A DNA stretch of 24,268 nucleotides from Smittium culicis. Its lineage: Eukaryota > Kickxellomycota > Harpellomycetes > Harpellales > Legeriomycetaceae. Positions 1-11,509 of this stretch are shown here, in pieces. The DNA lies in the NCBI GenBank assembly GCA_001970855.1, contig LSSN01000310.1:2941-27208 (forward strand), given 5' to 3'. How positions within the stretch are numbered: the first letter of the stretch is position 1; each line of letters starts with the position of its first letter. Under the pieces are notes generated by a model. The model saw only the letters and a list, made by a program, of their open reading frames with translations, was not told where the DNA came from and did no database searches. A program made the translations under genes and the position numbers.

Positions 1-153
1 CTAGAGCGGCGGAGGGGGGTCGGTTGAAAATTTATTTTTTTAATAATTTTTGATAGTTTTTATTAGACTTTTAAACTATGCTTAATAAAATTTCTAAATT
101 TTAAATAAAAAAAAAGTGAGCTAAAAATATTCTACCGCCCATGAAAGGGTTAA
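1..153 (-). mobile_element. Probable right end of a TTAA-flanked (piggyBac-type) element, cut by the window edge
   Basis: Read on the minus strand from 153, the sequence begins TTAACCCTTTCATGGGCGGT and continues AGAATATTTTTAGCTCAC. Compared with 20236, this agrees at about 27 of 34 positions, allowing one gap. The element would extend leftward out of the window. Its interior holds an unusual G-rich tract (GCGGCGGAGGGGGGTCGG at 6-23). No coding was seen in the 153 bases. Confidence 0.35.
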
Positions 154-169
154 ATTGAATATCTAATAG

Positions 170-235
170 ATTCGGCCAATTTTATATATCGGCAAAACTA
201 TTTCTGGAAAAAAAATCGTGACGCAGCGGAAAACT
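170..235 (-). repeat. Dispersed repeat module (CCGCTGCGTCACGA...), minus-strand copy
   Basis: Read on the minus strand, the module is CCGCTGCGTCACGA, a T run, AGAAATAGTTTTGCCGATAT, then AAAATTGG. A related copy on the + strand begins at 2407. It lies directly next to the TTAACCC end at 153. Its G+C-rich CCGC-GCGTCA head stands out in this AT-rich background. Function is unknown; it may be a transposon terminus. Confidence 0.4.
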
Positions 236-2404
236 TTTTTTTATCCGAATTAGCTAAGTATAACCCAAATTCGATTCAAATCGATTCAGTTGATTTTCTA
301 AAAGCTTCATAGATGATTATAATCTACTAAAAATTTTTTATAAAAGTTAGAAATATAATTCAAACTCTTATAGTTGATTAATATAACGATTGATATATCA
401 TGATTTTTTGCGATTTGTATTAAATAAAGCTTCATTTTAACCTTTCAATAGACTAACTGATTTTATAAATGCATAAACTATTTTGAATTTCATTTTTTGT
501 TTTATTTCCTAATATTTTTCTAAGCTTCTCTCTCTCTTTACTTTTACAATTTCGATTTTATTTCTTTTATATTTTAACATAATTTTTTGTGGTATAAATT
601 AAAATAAAACTTTCTTAAATATGTTTGATTTATTTTCTATTAATTGATAATAAAATATGATTTAATTTTAATTCATTCGTACACATCACCCTTTCCATCG
701 ACTACGAAATAACCAACGCCATAATAAACTTTTAAGAGAAAAAACATACCTTTTAATTTATTCGTAGCAAATTCACAAGAATATTTAATTTATCTTTTTT
801 TTAATTTTTAATTTGAAGCAATAATTTTAAATTTCGAATAATTCGATAATTTATTGTTAATTTAATAATAAAAAATTTTTTTATTGATATAAAAAAGCAT
901 TTAATCGAAATTAAAAAAAAAACTATATATAAATTAGATTGATTATAGAAACTTCAGCTCGATATTATCTCTTCTAATTGATATTAATAAATATCTAGTC
1001 AAATTTATATAATATAATTTTATATTTTCATAGGTAATACTTCAAAAACTTGTCTTATTTATTCAATATTAGGAAAATAATCTTAAGGTCTTGAGTACCA
1101 GAAATATTTTTTTATAAAAATAAAAAAATTCTCAGTCGGATTTTAAAATGACGAATTTAGACGCAAACAATGTTATTTATGTTTTAAATTTTCTAGTTAT
1201 GCCTTCACGGAGAGAGTCTAAAAAATTGCAAAAATTTCTATTAAATTTTTTTTTGAATTATACATCTTTTTTTCAAATCTTAAATACATTCATTAGATAT
1301 ATTCTAAAAATAAATCTGATTTATAAGCTATGATGCTTTGTTTAAAAAAAATATATATAGTTTTTATTATAGTTCAGCATGTTGTTATTTTTGTAGTCCT
1401 TATTCTATTGGAAATTTTAACTGATTGAGTTTATCTTTTAGCTCTTTCATAAATATGTCTCAGTGAAATAGAAACTCATACTTAATCGATAAAAAAAATT
1501 GACCTTAAATAAATTTAGTAGTGTAGTCAAGAAAATACTTTTCATAATTTTCTCTGACAATAAATTATTCTTTATCATTTCTTCTTTCAGGAAAGATTTT
1601 GATTTTCTGATCTTTGTATAAAAGTCTGCTAAATCATTTTTAAATAGTAAATTTCGATAAATTTATCTTGAATTTGTTTGTGGTTTTTTCTTGTAAATCG
1701 TATAGCCATAATTTACAGCCAGCGCTGAGAAAATTTATTTTAAAATTTTTTAATCTCATTCGTAAAGTTCTTTCTCAACATTCCACCTTTTATAACTGAA
1801 TTAATTCTTGGTTATTTCTGGTAAAAATTTACAATTTTATAAACATACGGATTATAATTTTGAGGCTATCAGAAATTCTTTAGCAGATTTTCCTTAGATA
1901 TATCTGTTAAAATTCAGCTTCAATATTCATTACTTTAAGTTTTCTATGTCTTTTTATTATAAATTAATTTTTAAAATAATTTATTTAGAGTTTAATAAAG
2001 ATTAAATAATTATACTGATGTAAATAATTTAAGGATCATTGTACTGTCTTTATATTTAAACAAAATCGATTGTTCAATACATTGTAAATCAGTAAAAAAT
2101 TTTTTTTTTCAAGATTTAATACTATAATTCATATAGTTTATATACGATATAATTAATGTTATAAAGTAATTAAATACTTACTTTTTTTTTAATTTATCAA
2201 TCTAATTCATCGTTAATTTAGAGTTTAATATAATATTATAGAATCGGTTTAATTATATTTATTTAGATTTGAAGCTTTTACAAAATTTTTTGAGTTAATT
2301 AGAATCAGCTTTGGACTTGTATAAAATCGGTATATACATTGAATAATTTTGACTGATTCATTTAAAATCAAGTTAGGGTTTTAGTTATGATATTCCAAAA
2401 AATC

Positions 2405-2460
2405 TCCGCAGCGTCATGAAATTCATTTTTTAGAAATTTTTGGGCATTTTCGAATATCTA
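2405..2460 (+). repeat. Dispersed repeat module (CCGCAGCGTCATGA...), plus-strand copy
   Basis: This copy carries CCGCAGCGTCATGA, then TTTTTTAGAAATTTTTGGGC and TTTTCGAATAT. Head and body align with the copy at 235-170 on the opposite strand, with roughly 70% agreement by eye. The two form an imperfect inverted pair 2.2 kb apart, with no recognisable gene between them. Confidence 0.4.
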
Positions 2461-5286
2461 AAAAAGCTTTTAGATATTTGATTGAAAAACTATATAAAAA
2501 TAGAGAAAGAGAGGCATTCTGAATTTATACTTCAACGCAAAAAAAATAAAATAAAAAACCGTGCTATAATAGTCAAAGATATGATTTTCATAATTTATCA
2601 ATCAATAAAAAAGCAGGTGGTTTAATATCTGTGAACGCGCATTCAGAGAAAAAAATTCTCGATCTCATATTTATCTTGAGGTTATCAAGCTTTTCGTTTC
2701 TTAAAATTCTTTTCCAGATTCTGATGAGCTGTAAATTTATTTTTTCATGAACTCTGTTTTCTGATCAGTTCTGCATTCATAATAATTTTTGTATCTCTAA
2801 CAAAAAGTGTTCGGGGTACGGTAAACCAAGTTAAGATTATTTTATTTATATTATGCTATGATATTTTATGATGGTAGATGAATTTATTCGTTAAAAATCT
2901 CTGAGAATAGAATTTGACTGAGTAAAGTGAAATTTAGCACTACCTATATGATATCTATTAGGCGAAAGATACATAATTTTTATAACAAGCTTATAAAGAA
3001 CTATCTGTAAAGTTATAGGTAGATAAGACTCAAAAAGAAAAAAAACTTTCTCTCTGTCCAAAATAAAAAAACTGGCGATTACCCTGGATTTTTAGAATTA
3101 AAATAAAACCTTTGATTTTATAATTGACTTCTTAGGATCCGAAGTTTTGACCTTTACTCAATAATTAAAATTTCGAAAATTTGATGATTAATTATAGGTT
3201 TTTAAGTTTTTCACTGGGTTCTAGAGCTATCATTCTATAGTTCCAGGTGTAATTAAATAAGATTGTAATAAAAATACGACTTTAGATTTAGAGGATATAT
3301 CATAATACTAACCAATACACATTTATTATATGTTAAATAAGTTATGAAACCAAAATAAGCTCAATTCAGATCAGTATAAATAAAGATAATAATCCTTAGA
3401 AGATAAAAAACTTATAAAAGATAAGGTATTTTGTATGCAAAACGTGGAAAATTTGATGCTAGAACCAGTCAAAAATTTAATATCTTTCGCATTATTGGAT
3501 TTAAGAATTATTTTGGAAAGAGTTTATTCTAAAACCATTATAAAAGTCATAACAGCCTTAATAAATTTAGCAGTCAACCATGATACGACAAGAGATTCAA
3601 ATAACGCAAAAGGATAAATGAAAATAGCTATTTATATATTCTAGGTTAAATTTCTTATTCTAGTATTTAGATCTAATACAGGTGAAAATTTTCAAATCAA
3701 AATAAATAAATTATAAATAAACAAAATTTTTAATTTTTAGTTTTTAAAAAATACAAGTTATGTATGAATAGAAAATATACATACTTGGTAGATTTGAAAA
3801 TATGTCAATTTTGATTCATGTTCTATTAATAGAAGAATAAGGCGTTAAAATTTTTAAGGAAAACTTTATATGGGAAAGAAAAAAAATATAGATATTAAAA
3901 AAATACAATTTTTAATTATTTTTAAGATGAGCACAGTGTTGAGTATTTAAAATCAATAGAAGGTTTAAAATTTTTTAGTTTTAAGATATTTGAATATATT
4001 GTTTACCTATAATAGATTTGGACATCCCATGAACTATATATATTATTATTAAGATTTCTTTTATAAATGACGGTTTTATTTATAACCTTTATTTCAATTA
4101 AAAAAAAATTAAAACTAATTTATATCGTAACTAAGAGAAAAATTTAATTGCTAGATAATTGCATATATCGGAGAATTTATTTTTATTTCTTAATTAAATT
4201 GATTTTTAAAAATTTTTATAAAGTAAAAGTATGTAATTTATATAATAATTGAAGAGAAATGAACTTCGTTTTTTATTTCTTACCTTTTGGAAGTAAATAT
4301 AAAAAAATTTTAAAATCAGGAGTAATCCTAAAAAAAAATAACGCCTCAAGAATTCTTTTAAAATCACAGATCCTATAAGAAATGATAAAAAATATATTCA
4401 ACGATCTAATATTCGAAATTAAACTGACTATTGAAATCAATTAAACTTGAGTTCAGGCATTAGTATTGTGAAATTAATACTATAAACAAAAACTTTAGTA
4501 AACAACGGTAAATATAAAACTAGAAAATTTCACTCGAAATATAATTTATTTTCCAAGGTTACTATTTCATATAACTGAGAGCCAAAAAAAAAAAAAAAAC
4601 GGAAACATCCAATTATAATTATATGATTAGAAAATTTTTTAATTTTTTTCTCCTAGTTTTAGAAATTCAAAATATACGGTACCTATAACTAAATTCATTT
4701 TTAGCAATTTTTTTCATTACAAGCTTCTTTTGATTTTGTGAAAATAAAAATTTTTTGCGAGGATATATTTCACTACTCGTATTGACGTATTTTAATTTAA
4801 TTTTTTTAGAATTTTTAGTATAAAATCAACTATAAAACTATCAATTTAAAAATTATCAAATATTAAACTTATAACAATATCCATTAAATTTCCCCCTTTC
4901 GGTGTTTTTATTATCTATCTTTTTATAGGAAATTATCTGTGTCTGTAAATTGAGTTTCTAGGTATAATTTTTGCTATAATATTGTTATATTAATAGCTTA
5001 TAAGAAATTTTTATTGCAATACTTATATTTTAGTGGCTCTTTGATTGCCCATGTTATTATGTACTATAAATAAATACTGGATTTATAATGATATCTAATA
5101 CTTAATATATTTGTTCAAGTATCAAATATCTATAAAAATTTTCTAATCGCTATTTTAGATATATTCTCTGACAAGAAACTTATATAACAAAGTTTTTAGT
5201 CTAAGTATTTATTAATGTAAGTTAGATTATAAAGTATAATCGCTTAAAAAAAAAAATAATAATAATAAAGCGCATAAATTGCTTCT

Positions 5287-5370
5287 AGTAATATAATATA
5301 TTTTTTTTCTGATTAAAATATAAATAGTAATATAATATATTTTTTTTCTGATTAAAATATAAATAGTAAT
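5287..5370 (+). repeat. Perfect tandem duplication of a 39-bp unit, with start of a third
   Basis: The unit starting AGTAATATAATATATTTTTT occupies 5287-5325 and 5326-5364 without a difference, and six bases of a third copy follow. The lack of differences indicates a recent duplication. Because 39 is a multiple of three, the minus-strand frame repeats too, producing a spurious open frame over 5285-5473. Confidence 0.9.
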
Positions 5371-7414
5371 AAAAATGGATTTTAAATGAATATTTGATAA
5401 AATAAAGTATAAAAAGTTCCAACTTAATACGTATTTTATCCATTTTAAAAATTTTTGATATAGAAATAAACATACAAAATTTACTTTATTTTTGAGAGAA
5501 TATCATAAATTAATAGATACATATTTAAAAAATGAATATCTGAAGGGTTAATATCAGTAATAGATATTTAAAATTTTAGTATCTTTAGCTAAATATATAC
5601 AGATAAACATTTATGTGATCTATGTACGAGAAAAATTTCTAACAGGATTTTCATAATATTAGTTATCGATAAATGATATTAAATTCTAAAATCGGGAGAA
5701 TTGTGATAAAATATTGATATACATTTTATAATTTAAAACATAAATAGATCCATTAGAGCATTTAAATAAAGTTATATTTTATAAATACTACTAACTTTCA
5801 ATGGAAAAACAAAATGAATTAGAGAGACAGAGATAATCACATTTTTTCTATTTTCATTTTTTTAGTTAAATTACATATAATATATATACAAATTTAATAA
5901 AAAAAACTAAAAAGAAATAAATATTTGAGGTATTGTGTATATATGTATATATATGCAATTAGTTGAAATTATGGTGGAGGGGAGATTCGACCAAAAAAAA
6001 TTTCTGAAAAACGATATAATTTTCTCGCTAATGAAACTCAACAAAATTTCCTATAAGGAAAGTAAAATTTCACCATCAAGACAACTTTATTTAACATAAA
6101 TAAAATAAATCGATTTTATTCAAAGGAATAATTGTTATGAATGATTTTAATAATAAATAAATTGTAATTAAGCCAAAAAAAACACAGAAAATTCTATAAA
6201 ATAGAAAAAATATTTATAAAACATTAATTAAATAAAAAATTAATAAAAAATTATTTATAATAAAATTTTGACCAAAATAATTACACCAAATACTTTAAAA
6301 AAAATATATTTAATGCAAATATAAGCGAAATTAAAGCATATCGTTTGCAAAATATTAATAATATTTTTTTAATTTTTAGAATTAGTATGTCTCAAAAAAT
6401 CTTAATAGATCCCTCTAAAATTATGAAAATATTAATAAAAAAGGTTTAAAATAAATTATTAAACATTATAATTTCAACACCATAATTGATACTTGGCGCT
6501 ATTACTTGGATTAATTTCATCCAAATAGTAGATTTTATTACATGTTTATTTCTTGCTTACATCAGAAATAATATTGGTATATTTATAATAATAAATAAAA
6601 TATTTCAGATAGTAATTTAATAAGTTTAAATTATTCCACATAGATTTATCTATAATAATTTTTAATTTTTTTAGTCAAAATTTGGAGGTGGGGAAATTTC
6701 AAGATGGTACTAGAATTCTCATTCATACTATTTTCCCATTTCCTTTTCTCTATTGGTTCAGGTAGCTATAATTATAGAGGGGTTTATATAATAATTTAAC
6801 CCATAAAATTGCTTAATAATAATATTTTATTATTTATTGACTGCTTTAATATTTTTTCGCACGTAATATGCTGCGATATATTGACAATCTAATTATAATT
6901 AAAATACAAGGTTTCAAAATTTTTTGCTTTAAATTATAAATATATTAGTAGTCATATTAAAGTATAAATAAATAAAATTTTTTAATAAATAAAGCATATA
7001 TTTATTTACTAAATTCAGTATTTGTATTAGTGATCCAGCCATCACACTTCTTAAAGTCTTTTTAGCAGCAAACAAAATACATTTCTTAATGTCAATACAC
7101 ATTTTTAAAAAAAATTATAATAATTTTTAGAATACTTTATTATAGTTTATAATAAATTGAGATAGAATTAATGAAAATCAATAATCTTATAAAAATTACA
7201 CTTAATGGATATTGTACGGTAATTAAAGATTTAATGTTAAAAAATAGCGACTAAATGGAAAAAAAAGAAAAATACTAAATAAAGTTAAAAATATATAATA
7301 ATGTCTAGTATTAGTTGAGTTAATAAGTAGGCGGTACAGAGAGAAATAGAGTAATCACATCTTTCAAATAAAAAAAGATCTTTGGTAATATAATGTTAGT
7401 GTAAATACTATTTT

Positions 7415-7460
7415 AAGAAAGAAAGAAAGAAACAAAAATAAAATAAAATAAAAAATTTTT
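7415..7460 (+). repeat. Simple repeats (GAAA)n followed by (AAAAT)n
   Basis: A short GAAA microsatellite (AAGAAAGAAAGAAAGAAAC) runs into AAAAT-type repeats. It is ordinary low-complexity DNA about 370 bases upstream of the retroelement remnant. Confidence 0.85.
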
Positions 7461-7827
7461 AGGGTCAAAAGTGAAAGTGCTTCTATTTTATTTTCGTATC
7501 TTAAATTCTTTCGTAAAGTAACGCAACCGCTTAAATTATAAGATTTTCAATATTAATTATTTAAAATTAAAATAATTTTCAAATTTCTGACAAAATATTA
7601 TATTCCTAGCTGATACAACATAGAAGATCGATACAATTCGAAAAATTGGCTATTAAAGATTAAAAATTTACTTAAAATATGAATATTGAAGAAAAAGAGA
7701 ATTTCGCCAAAAGATTCATAATCGCTATCTTACTGCATATAATATTTTATTTTAAGCCCTCATGTTATTTGATGATGATTTTTAGACAACTACTCTTTCA
7801 GACGAGGACAAATGCAATTTATTATAA

Positions 7828-8409
7828 GAATTTAAGCTTACTGAAATCATGAGATACAGCCAGAAAGCTCGTAATGACGCGAATAAAACTTCGTAAAAGA
7901 AGATGAAAACGGTATTAAGCATAATCCAGTTAGTTTTAGCTCAAAAATATTGTACTATAGGTTAAATCGCGAACAAAATTTTACATAAAAGACTATATTT
8001 ATCAGTGATAAAGAAGTAATAACGTTTTCAATCACTATACGTATTTTACTCTGAGGTATAGCAATTTCAGTGATACAACATAGAATTGACGACTTAAATC
8101 AAAAAATGCAGTTAAATGGAAAGGATTCTTAGTTAATTCCACCTAAATCAATGAAATTGTTTGAATATATTTTTCTCAATGAAATATTAATATAATAAAG
8201 CTAATAAGTTAGCCCAAGAAAGAAATCCCTTTCTCAAGTGGTGGCAATATGCTGTAAATAGAACAGAACCAGCATCAAAATCAATTAATCCAACGGCGAA
8301 AACAGCTGTTGAGACAGAAAAATGCGAAGCAAACCACACGACTGCAATCTCGTGATCGCAAGCGGAGTTTCAGGGTCGCGGTAGAGGTTGCAGAAGGGCG
8401 CACCAATAG
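7828..8409 (+). pseudogene. Gag-like ORF remnant with Arg/Gly-rich tail
   Basis: Three decayed pieces are readable. The first (7828-7896) contains MRYSQKARNDANKTS. The second, in another frame (8055-8192, one stop at 8130), contains IDDLNQKMQLNGKDS followed by LIPPKSMKLFEY. The third, back in the first frame (8200-8409, one TGA at 8353), contains NPFLKWWQYAVNRTEPASKS and ends in an Arg/Gly block, FQGRGRGCRRAHQ, before TAG at 8407-8409. A basic Arg/Gly tail just upstream of RT is typical of the nucleic-acid-binding end of retroelement Gag proteins. I cannot match the body of the protein to a named Gag family; the gag call rests mainly on position before RT and on the tail. The antisense open frame at 8281-8493 is a shadow. 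Confidence 0.6.
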
Positions 8410-8444
8410 GAGGTCGTCTAAAAATCTTTCATCAAACTCTATGA

Positions 8445-9307
8445 CTATTGAAGAGCAACGAGTATAAAAAGAGAACCATAAAAAAAGGCACACAATACCT
8501 TTTAGTCACCCACTTTCCTAGAATTCACGCCTATAAAAAAGCAAAAGGTATTGTAACTGGCAGAGTCAAAGATAATATCAGACGAAGCATCAAAATTGCT
8601 TTTGATAAGGTTATATGTGAGGTATATGGGGACGCAAAAGGGTTTTATTCAGAACTGTTCAATATTAATAAAAAAACTGCAGAGCTTCAAGCTGTACTGA
8701 ATTTAAATAAGTTAAAAACGAGCCTGGTTCAAAAGAACTTAAAAATGGAGACAATAGCAGTAAAATTCAAGCTTATTAGCCGCAAGAATTGTATGTCATT
8801 TATGGATTTAGAATTTTCATTCCTGAATACTATAATAAAAAATTCTTACAGGAAATATATGAAATTTAAATGGAATAAAGAAGGTAGTAGTTCAGGAATT
8901 TACCATTCATTCTTACTCTCATATTATTGACCTTTAAAAATAATCTCAAGCTCGTATTTCAGCTGTCTTGCTCACTAGGAATAAGAATCACGGCGTAAAT
9001 AGACAACCCTATGGTGTTAGGAAATACGAAAGAAGTATATTTTCACAAATGTAATTGTTTCTACAAAATTTCAAGCTATTGGGATACAAAAAAAAAGAAG
9101 TTCAAGTTATCTCTAACCTCGAAACAGAAAATATAGCACCTGGGGATGCTTATCAACTGATGATAATTGACTCTTAAGGTTCTCTCCAAAAATATCAGGG
9201 CTCCTCGCAGGATTATACGAAACCAATAAAGGTAGATTCAGCGATAATAATATCTCATGCGTATTTTATCGGAAAAGTGCAGTTATATCTATAGTAACAT
9301 TACCTAG
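8445..9307 (+). pseudogene. Reverse transcriptase domain remnant, catalytic YxDD destroyed
   Basis: The longest surviving stretch is 160 codons open to 8930, entered at a non-ATG codon directly behind a stop, so it is a fragment and not a gene. It shows RT fingers/palm motifs in order: GFYSELFNINKK (residues 65-76), ELQAVLNLNKLK (79-90), KMETIAVKFKLIS (99-111) and the motif A region SFMDLEFSFLN (117-127), where D120 (bases 8805-8807) is the first catalytic Asp. After a frameshift, motif C appears at 8996-9007 in the context GIRITA-stop-IDN-PMVLGNTKE. The usual Y-x-D-D has become stop-I-D-N, removing the Tyr and the last Asp. Further on in the same frame, HLGMLIN and LTLKVLSKNIRAPRR match the RT thumb region that leads into RNase H. 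The enzyme would copy element RNA into DNA; this copy is dead. Confidence 0.85.
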
Positions 9308-9927
9308 TCTTTTGATTCTACGGAGGCTGCTGAAGATAATGTATTGCAGCATATAAAATCTCAAGAAATGGAAGTCGTTAACCAAGACGACATAGCCTGC
9401 GTCGAAAATCTGGAATTCTGGAGGGATCAATTGAAGAGTTGTAATGGTTCTAAATTCATACTAATAGTTCTAGAAACAGAAATATTCGCAGATTCCAGTG
9501 AAGCAGAATGAAGTATTTATAGTGTTATAAGTCTTACTCGGGTACCTGAAAAAAATCAAGGAAATCTCAACACATGAAAGAGAAAGAATTTATAGTTAAA
9601 AAAAATGAATTCTGCCTCCCTAATGTTATATGGAAGTCAGTATAAATAATTTACTACAATAACAATTCTCTTTCATATGTCAAAAGTTTTGGAAAAACTA
9701 CTTTGACCAAAATATTAGGGATTTCAGAGATGTTATGGTTTTACTTGCAGGAAATCTATACCTGCCTGAAATTTTTTTATTTCGCCAAATAAATCAACCC
9801 TACAGATACTCCATCTCGCTTATCCACTAAGGTAGAGTGGTCTATAACCAAGGGTATATTTTTAATACTATAGAATCTACTCGGTCCACAAAAATTAGAT
9901 TTATTTAATTCTCACAGCTACACATAG
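9308..9927 (+). pseudogene. RNase H domain remnant of the retroelement
   Basis: Open frame 9308-9511 carries the connection to RNase H: NLEFWRDQLKSCNGSKF, then ETEIFADSSEAE and a TGA at 9509. The TGA occupies the place of the usual Trp after the first catalytic Asp (F-A-D at the site normally read as T-D-A-S). A second piece in another frame (9604-9924) reads YYNNNSLSYVKSFGKTT, where the middle catalytic Asp of the S/T-D-N motif has become Asn. It continues to INPTDTPSRLSTKVEWS, which is the N-x-A-D-x-P-S-R-L hallmark, and then LGPQKLDLFNSHSYT. Three in-frame stops (9643, 9787, 9856) and the TAG at 9925 interrupt it. RNase H would degrade the RNA strand after copying. The substitutions at catalytic positions and the stops show a long-dead copy. 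Confidence 0.85.
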
Positions 9928-10420
9928 CTTTCAAAATAATTAAGATAGCACGAAGATAAATATTAAGCTTTGAAGGACGCTCTTCTCATTGATGGGGGTT
10001 TTGAACCTATCCATACTGTATTAAACACCGAAAAATCTTACAAAATATAATCCAAAAGCTCTTTAAGGAAAGTTTAAAATCAATTATGATAGAGCAACAC
10101 TGAAAGGCTTAAAAGTAGTGCCCAGACAATGTGCCGCTGATAATAGCAGATCAAGCAACAATAAAAGCAAATTCAATAGTAAAAGGTTCAATTATTGGTA
10201 AATATTCGCTATTAAAGTTCAATAACATGTAACTGATAGCATTTAAGGTATTCAGCGAATCTTATAGGTCCAAGTTATGTTTGATACAGAAATTAAAATT
10301 ACCTTTTCAAATGAGCGATCATTAAAACAGTGTTTAAGATATTTCACAACACAGATAAATATTCTGGATTGACTTAATGTAACCACCTTTACCCAATATC
10401 AGTTGATCAAATTATAAAAT
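9928..10420 (+). pseudogene. Decayed C-terminal region of the retroelement, possible tyrosine recombinase
   Basis: After RNase H the DNA stays richer in G+C and has short protein-like pieces: DALLIDGGFEPIHTV (about 9973-10017), VVPRQCAADNSRSSNNKSKF (about 10109-10170) and, near 10276-10400, FDTEIKITFSNERSLKQCLR followed by a stop and NVTTFTQYQL. The last piece resembles the part of DIRS-type tyrosine recombinases in which a strand ending in a basic P-K-E-like loop precedes a D-x-C-P-V motif. I do not see the catalytic R, H-x-x-R or Tyr. No zinc finger or DDE integrase motif is visible either. The assignment is therefore tentative, and Gypsy-type pol is not excluded. Confidence 0.4.
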
Positions 10421-11509
10421 ATTTAATGAAAATAGACTAAAATAGGTGCTTAAGTGCAAATCAATTAAGTTATACATATCTCATCAATAATGCAGCTAAT
10501 TACTAATCCCAAAAATATTTCAATTCAACAGTGCTACAAAAAACTCTTCAAATAAATTAACGAAAATTTAGTAAATTTATTCAGCCTACCATAAATAAAT
10601 ATATCCTTAATATTAAAAAGAATTAGAGAATCTGAAAAAAAGAATTAGCTCAGTAAAAACATTAAAACATTAAAACATTTCCGATTTCTTTAAACTAGTG
10701 GAATACTAGAATGAGTGATATACACAGAAAATATGAGTCAAATAGTTTTATGATGGAAGATGCTCTGGTACTATTAATTATTTCAAAATAATAAAATAGA
10801 TATGGTATCCCTCTAGAACTTTCATACGAAGTAAGCTGCAAATATAACCATCTATTATGCACTTAGAGATATAAAGAATATACATAACTAAATTCGGTAG
10901 TATAGAGTGTAAAGGAAATGCATGTAAAATTTAGATTATTAGATTTAAATGGGTTCATGAGACATATTTAAATACAATGTGGCCCTTTTTGTAGACAGAA
11001 TAATTATAATTATCCATTATTCATCATGTTTGATAATTCGCCTACCAAATACTCAAATGCCAAAATCTAGAAAAATTGGAGCAAATCTAGCGCCAGCACC
11101 ATGAATATACTATAATTATATTTTATCACATTCATTTTGGTCTAATTATCATACTTCATTATTTGTTATCAATTTTTGTGTAGCACATAGTCAGAAATGA
11201 ACTAAGTAATAATATCTCTGAGTAAATTTGAATTAAATTCACAACAGTTTATACGTATGTTTAAATTTCACACTAAAGAGCTTGATTAATTGTTATAAAG
11301 GTTTCTATTTAAAAAATTAACCTTAATATTAAACCTAATAATTGAAAGTAGCTAATTATATTATTTTTATTCATGAAGTTATATCTGAAAAAAGAGAATA
11401 TTCCTTGAAAAAATGATTCTTATCGCGATTAATTTGAATTTTATTTGAATTTTATTTAGTTAAAAAAGAATAATAAATCTAATATAATCGATTGGATCAA
11501 ATGATTTAA
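10421..11509. other. No gene seen; possible debris of the upstream retroelement
   Basis: A few short protein-like scraps occur (MSDIHRKYESNSFMMEDALV at 10711-10770; a patch of higher G+C near 11040-11115), but no frame holds for long. It may be the far end of the retroelement or an unrelated relic. Confidence 0.5.
10656..10679 (+). repeat. Three perfect copies of an 8-bp unit (AAAACATT)
   Basis: The unit AAAACATT is repeated three times without change, about 240 bases after the last recognisable retroelement coding. It may be an ordinary microsatellite. It could also mark the region of the element's 3' terminus, but no matching 5' copy was found. Confidence 0.7.

Larger units (their letters stand above)
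154..7827. other. Gene-free AT-rich stretch
   Basis: Apart from the repeat modules, the 39-bp duplication and simple repeats listed separately, I find no convincing coding, tRNA or rRNA. Short open frames at 1148-1333 and 3435-3617 start with ATG but have no recognisable content. G-rich tracts stand out at 5971-5984 (GGTGGAGGGGAGAT) and 6683-6692 (GGAGGTGGGG). Very old transposon debris is likely but cannot be identified. Confidence 0.6.
7828..10420 (+). mobile_element. Decayed retrotransposon (gag, RT and RNase H remnants; DIRS-like or Gypsy-like)
   Basis: Remnants in the correct order on one strand mark an old retroelement: a gag-like segment with an Arg/Gly tail (to 8409), the N-terminal half of a reverse transcriptase (8445-8930), the RT catalytic region (around 8996), an RNase H domain (9308-9927) and a longer decayed tail to about 10.4 kb. 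Reading needs several frameshifts and passes many stops, so nothing here is functional. The RNase H style (FWRDQLKS.NGSKF then PTDTPSRL then GPQKLDLF) is the type I associate with DIRS-like elements, which end in a tyrosine recombinase instead of a DDE integrase. I could not define the terminal repeats, so the outer limits are those of the recognisable coding DNA. G+C content is raised relative to both sides, most strongly at 8260-8420. Confidence 0.85.

Noticed and set aside
1148..1333. 61-codon open frame with ATG
   Set aside because: Composed of Phe, Leu, Asn, Ile and Lys runs typical of translated AT-rich DNA; no motif, no rise in G+C.
3435..3617. 60-codon open frame with ATG and somewhat balanced composition (MQNVENLMLEPVKNLISFAL at the start)
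   Set aside because: Short, isolated, no recognised family and no partner; it might be a transposon scrap, but I cannot support a gene.
5285..5473. Minus-strand open frame with a repeated peptide
   Set aside because: Produced by the 39-bp tandem duplication, which keeps the frame.
5971..6692. G-rich tracts that could be polypurine tracts of LTR elements
   Set aside because: No LTR with TG...CA ends or matching copy was found beside them.
8281..8493. Minus-strand 70-codon frame rich in Arg, Leu and Ser
   Set aside because: Antisense shadow of the gag Arg/Gly tail of the retroelement.
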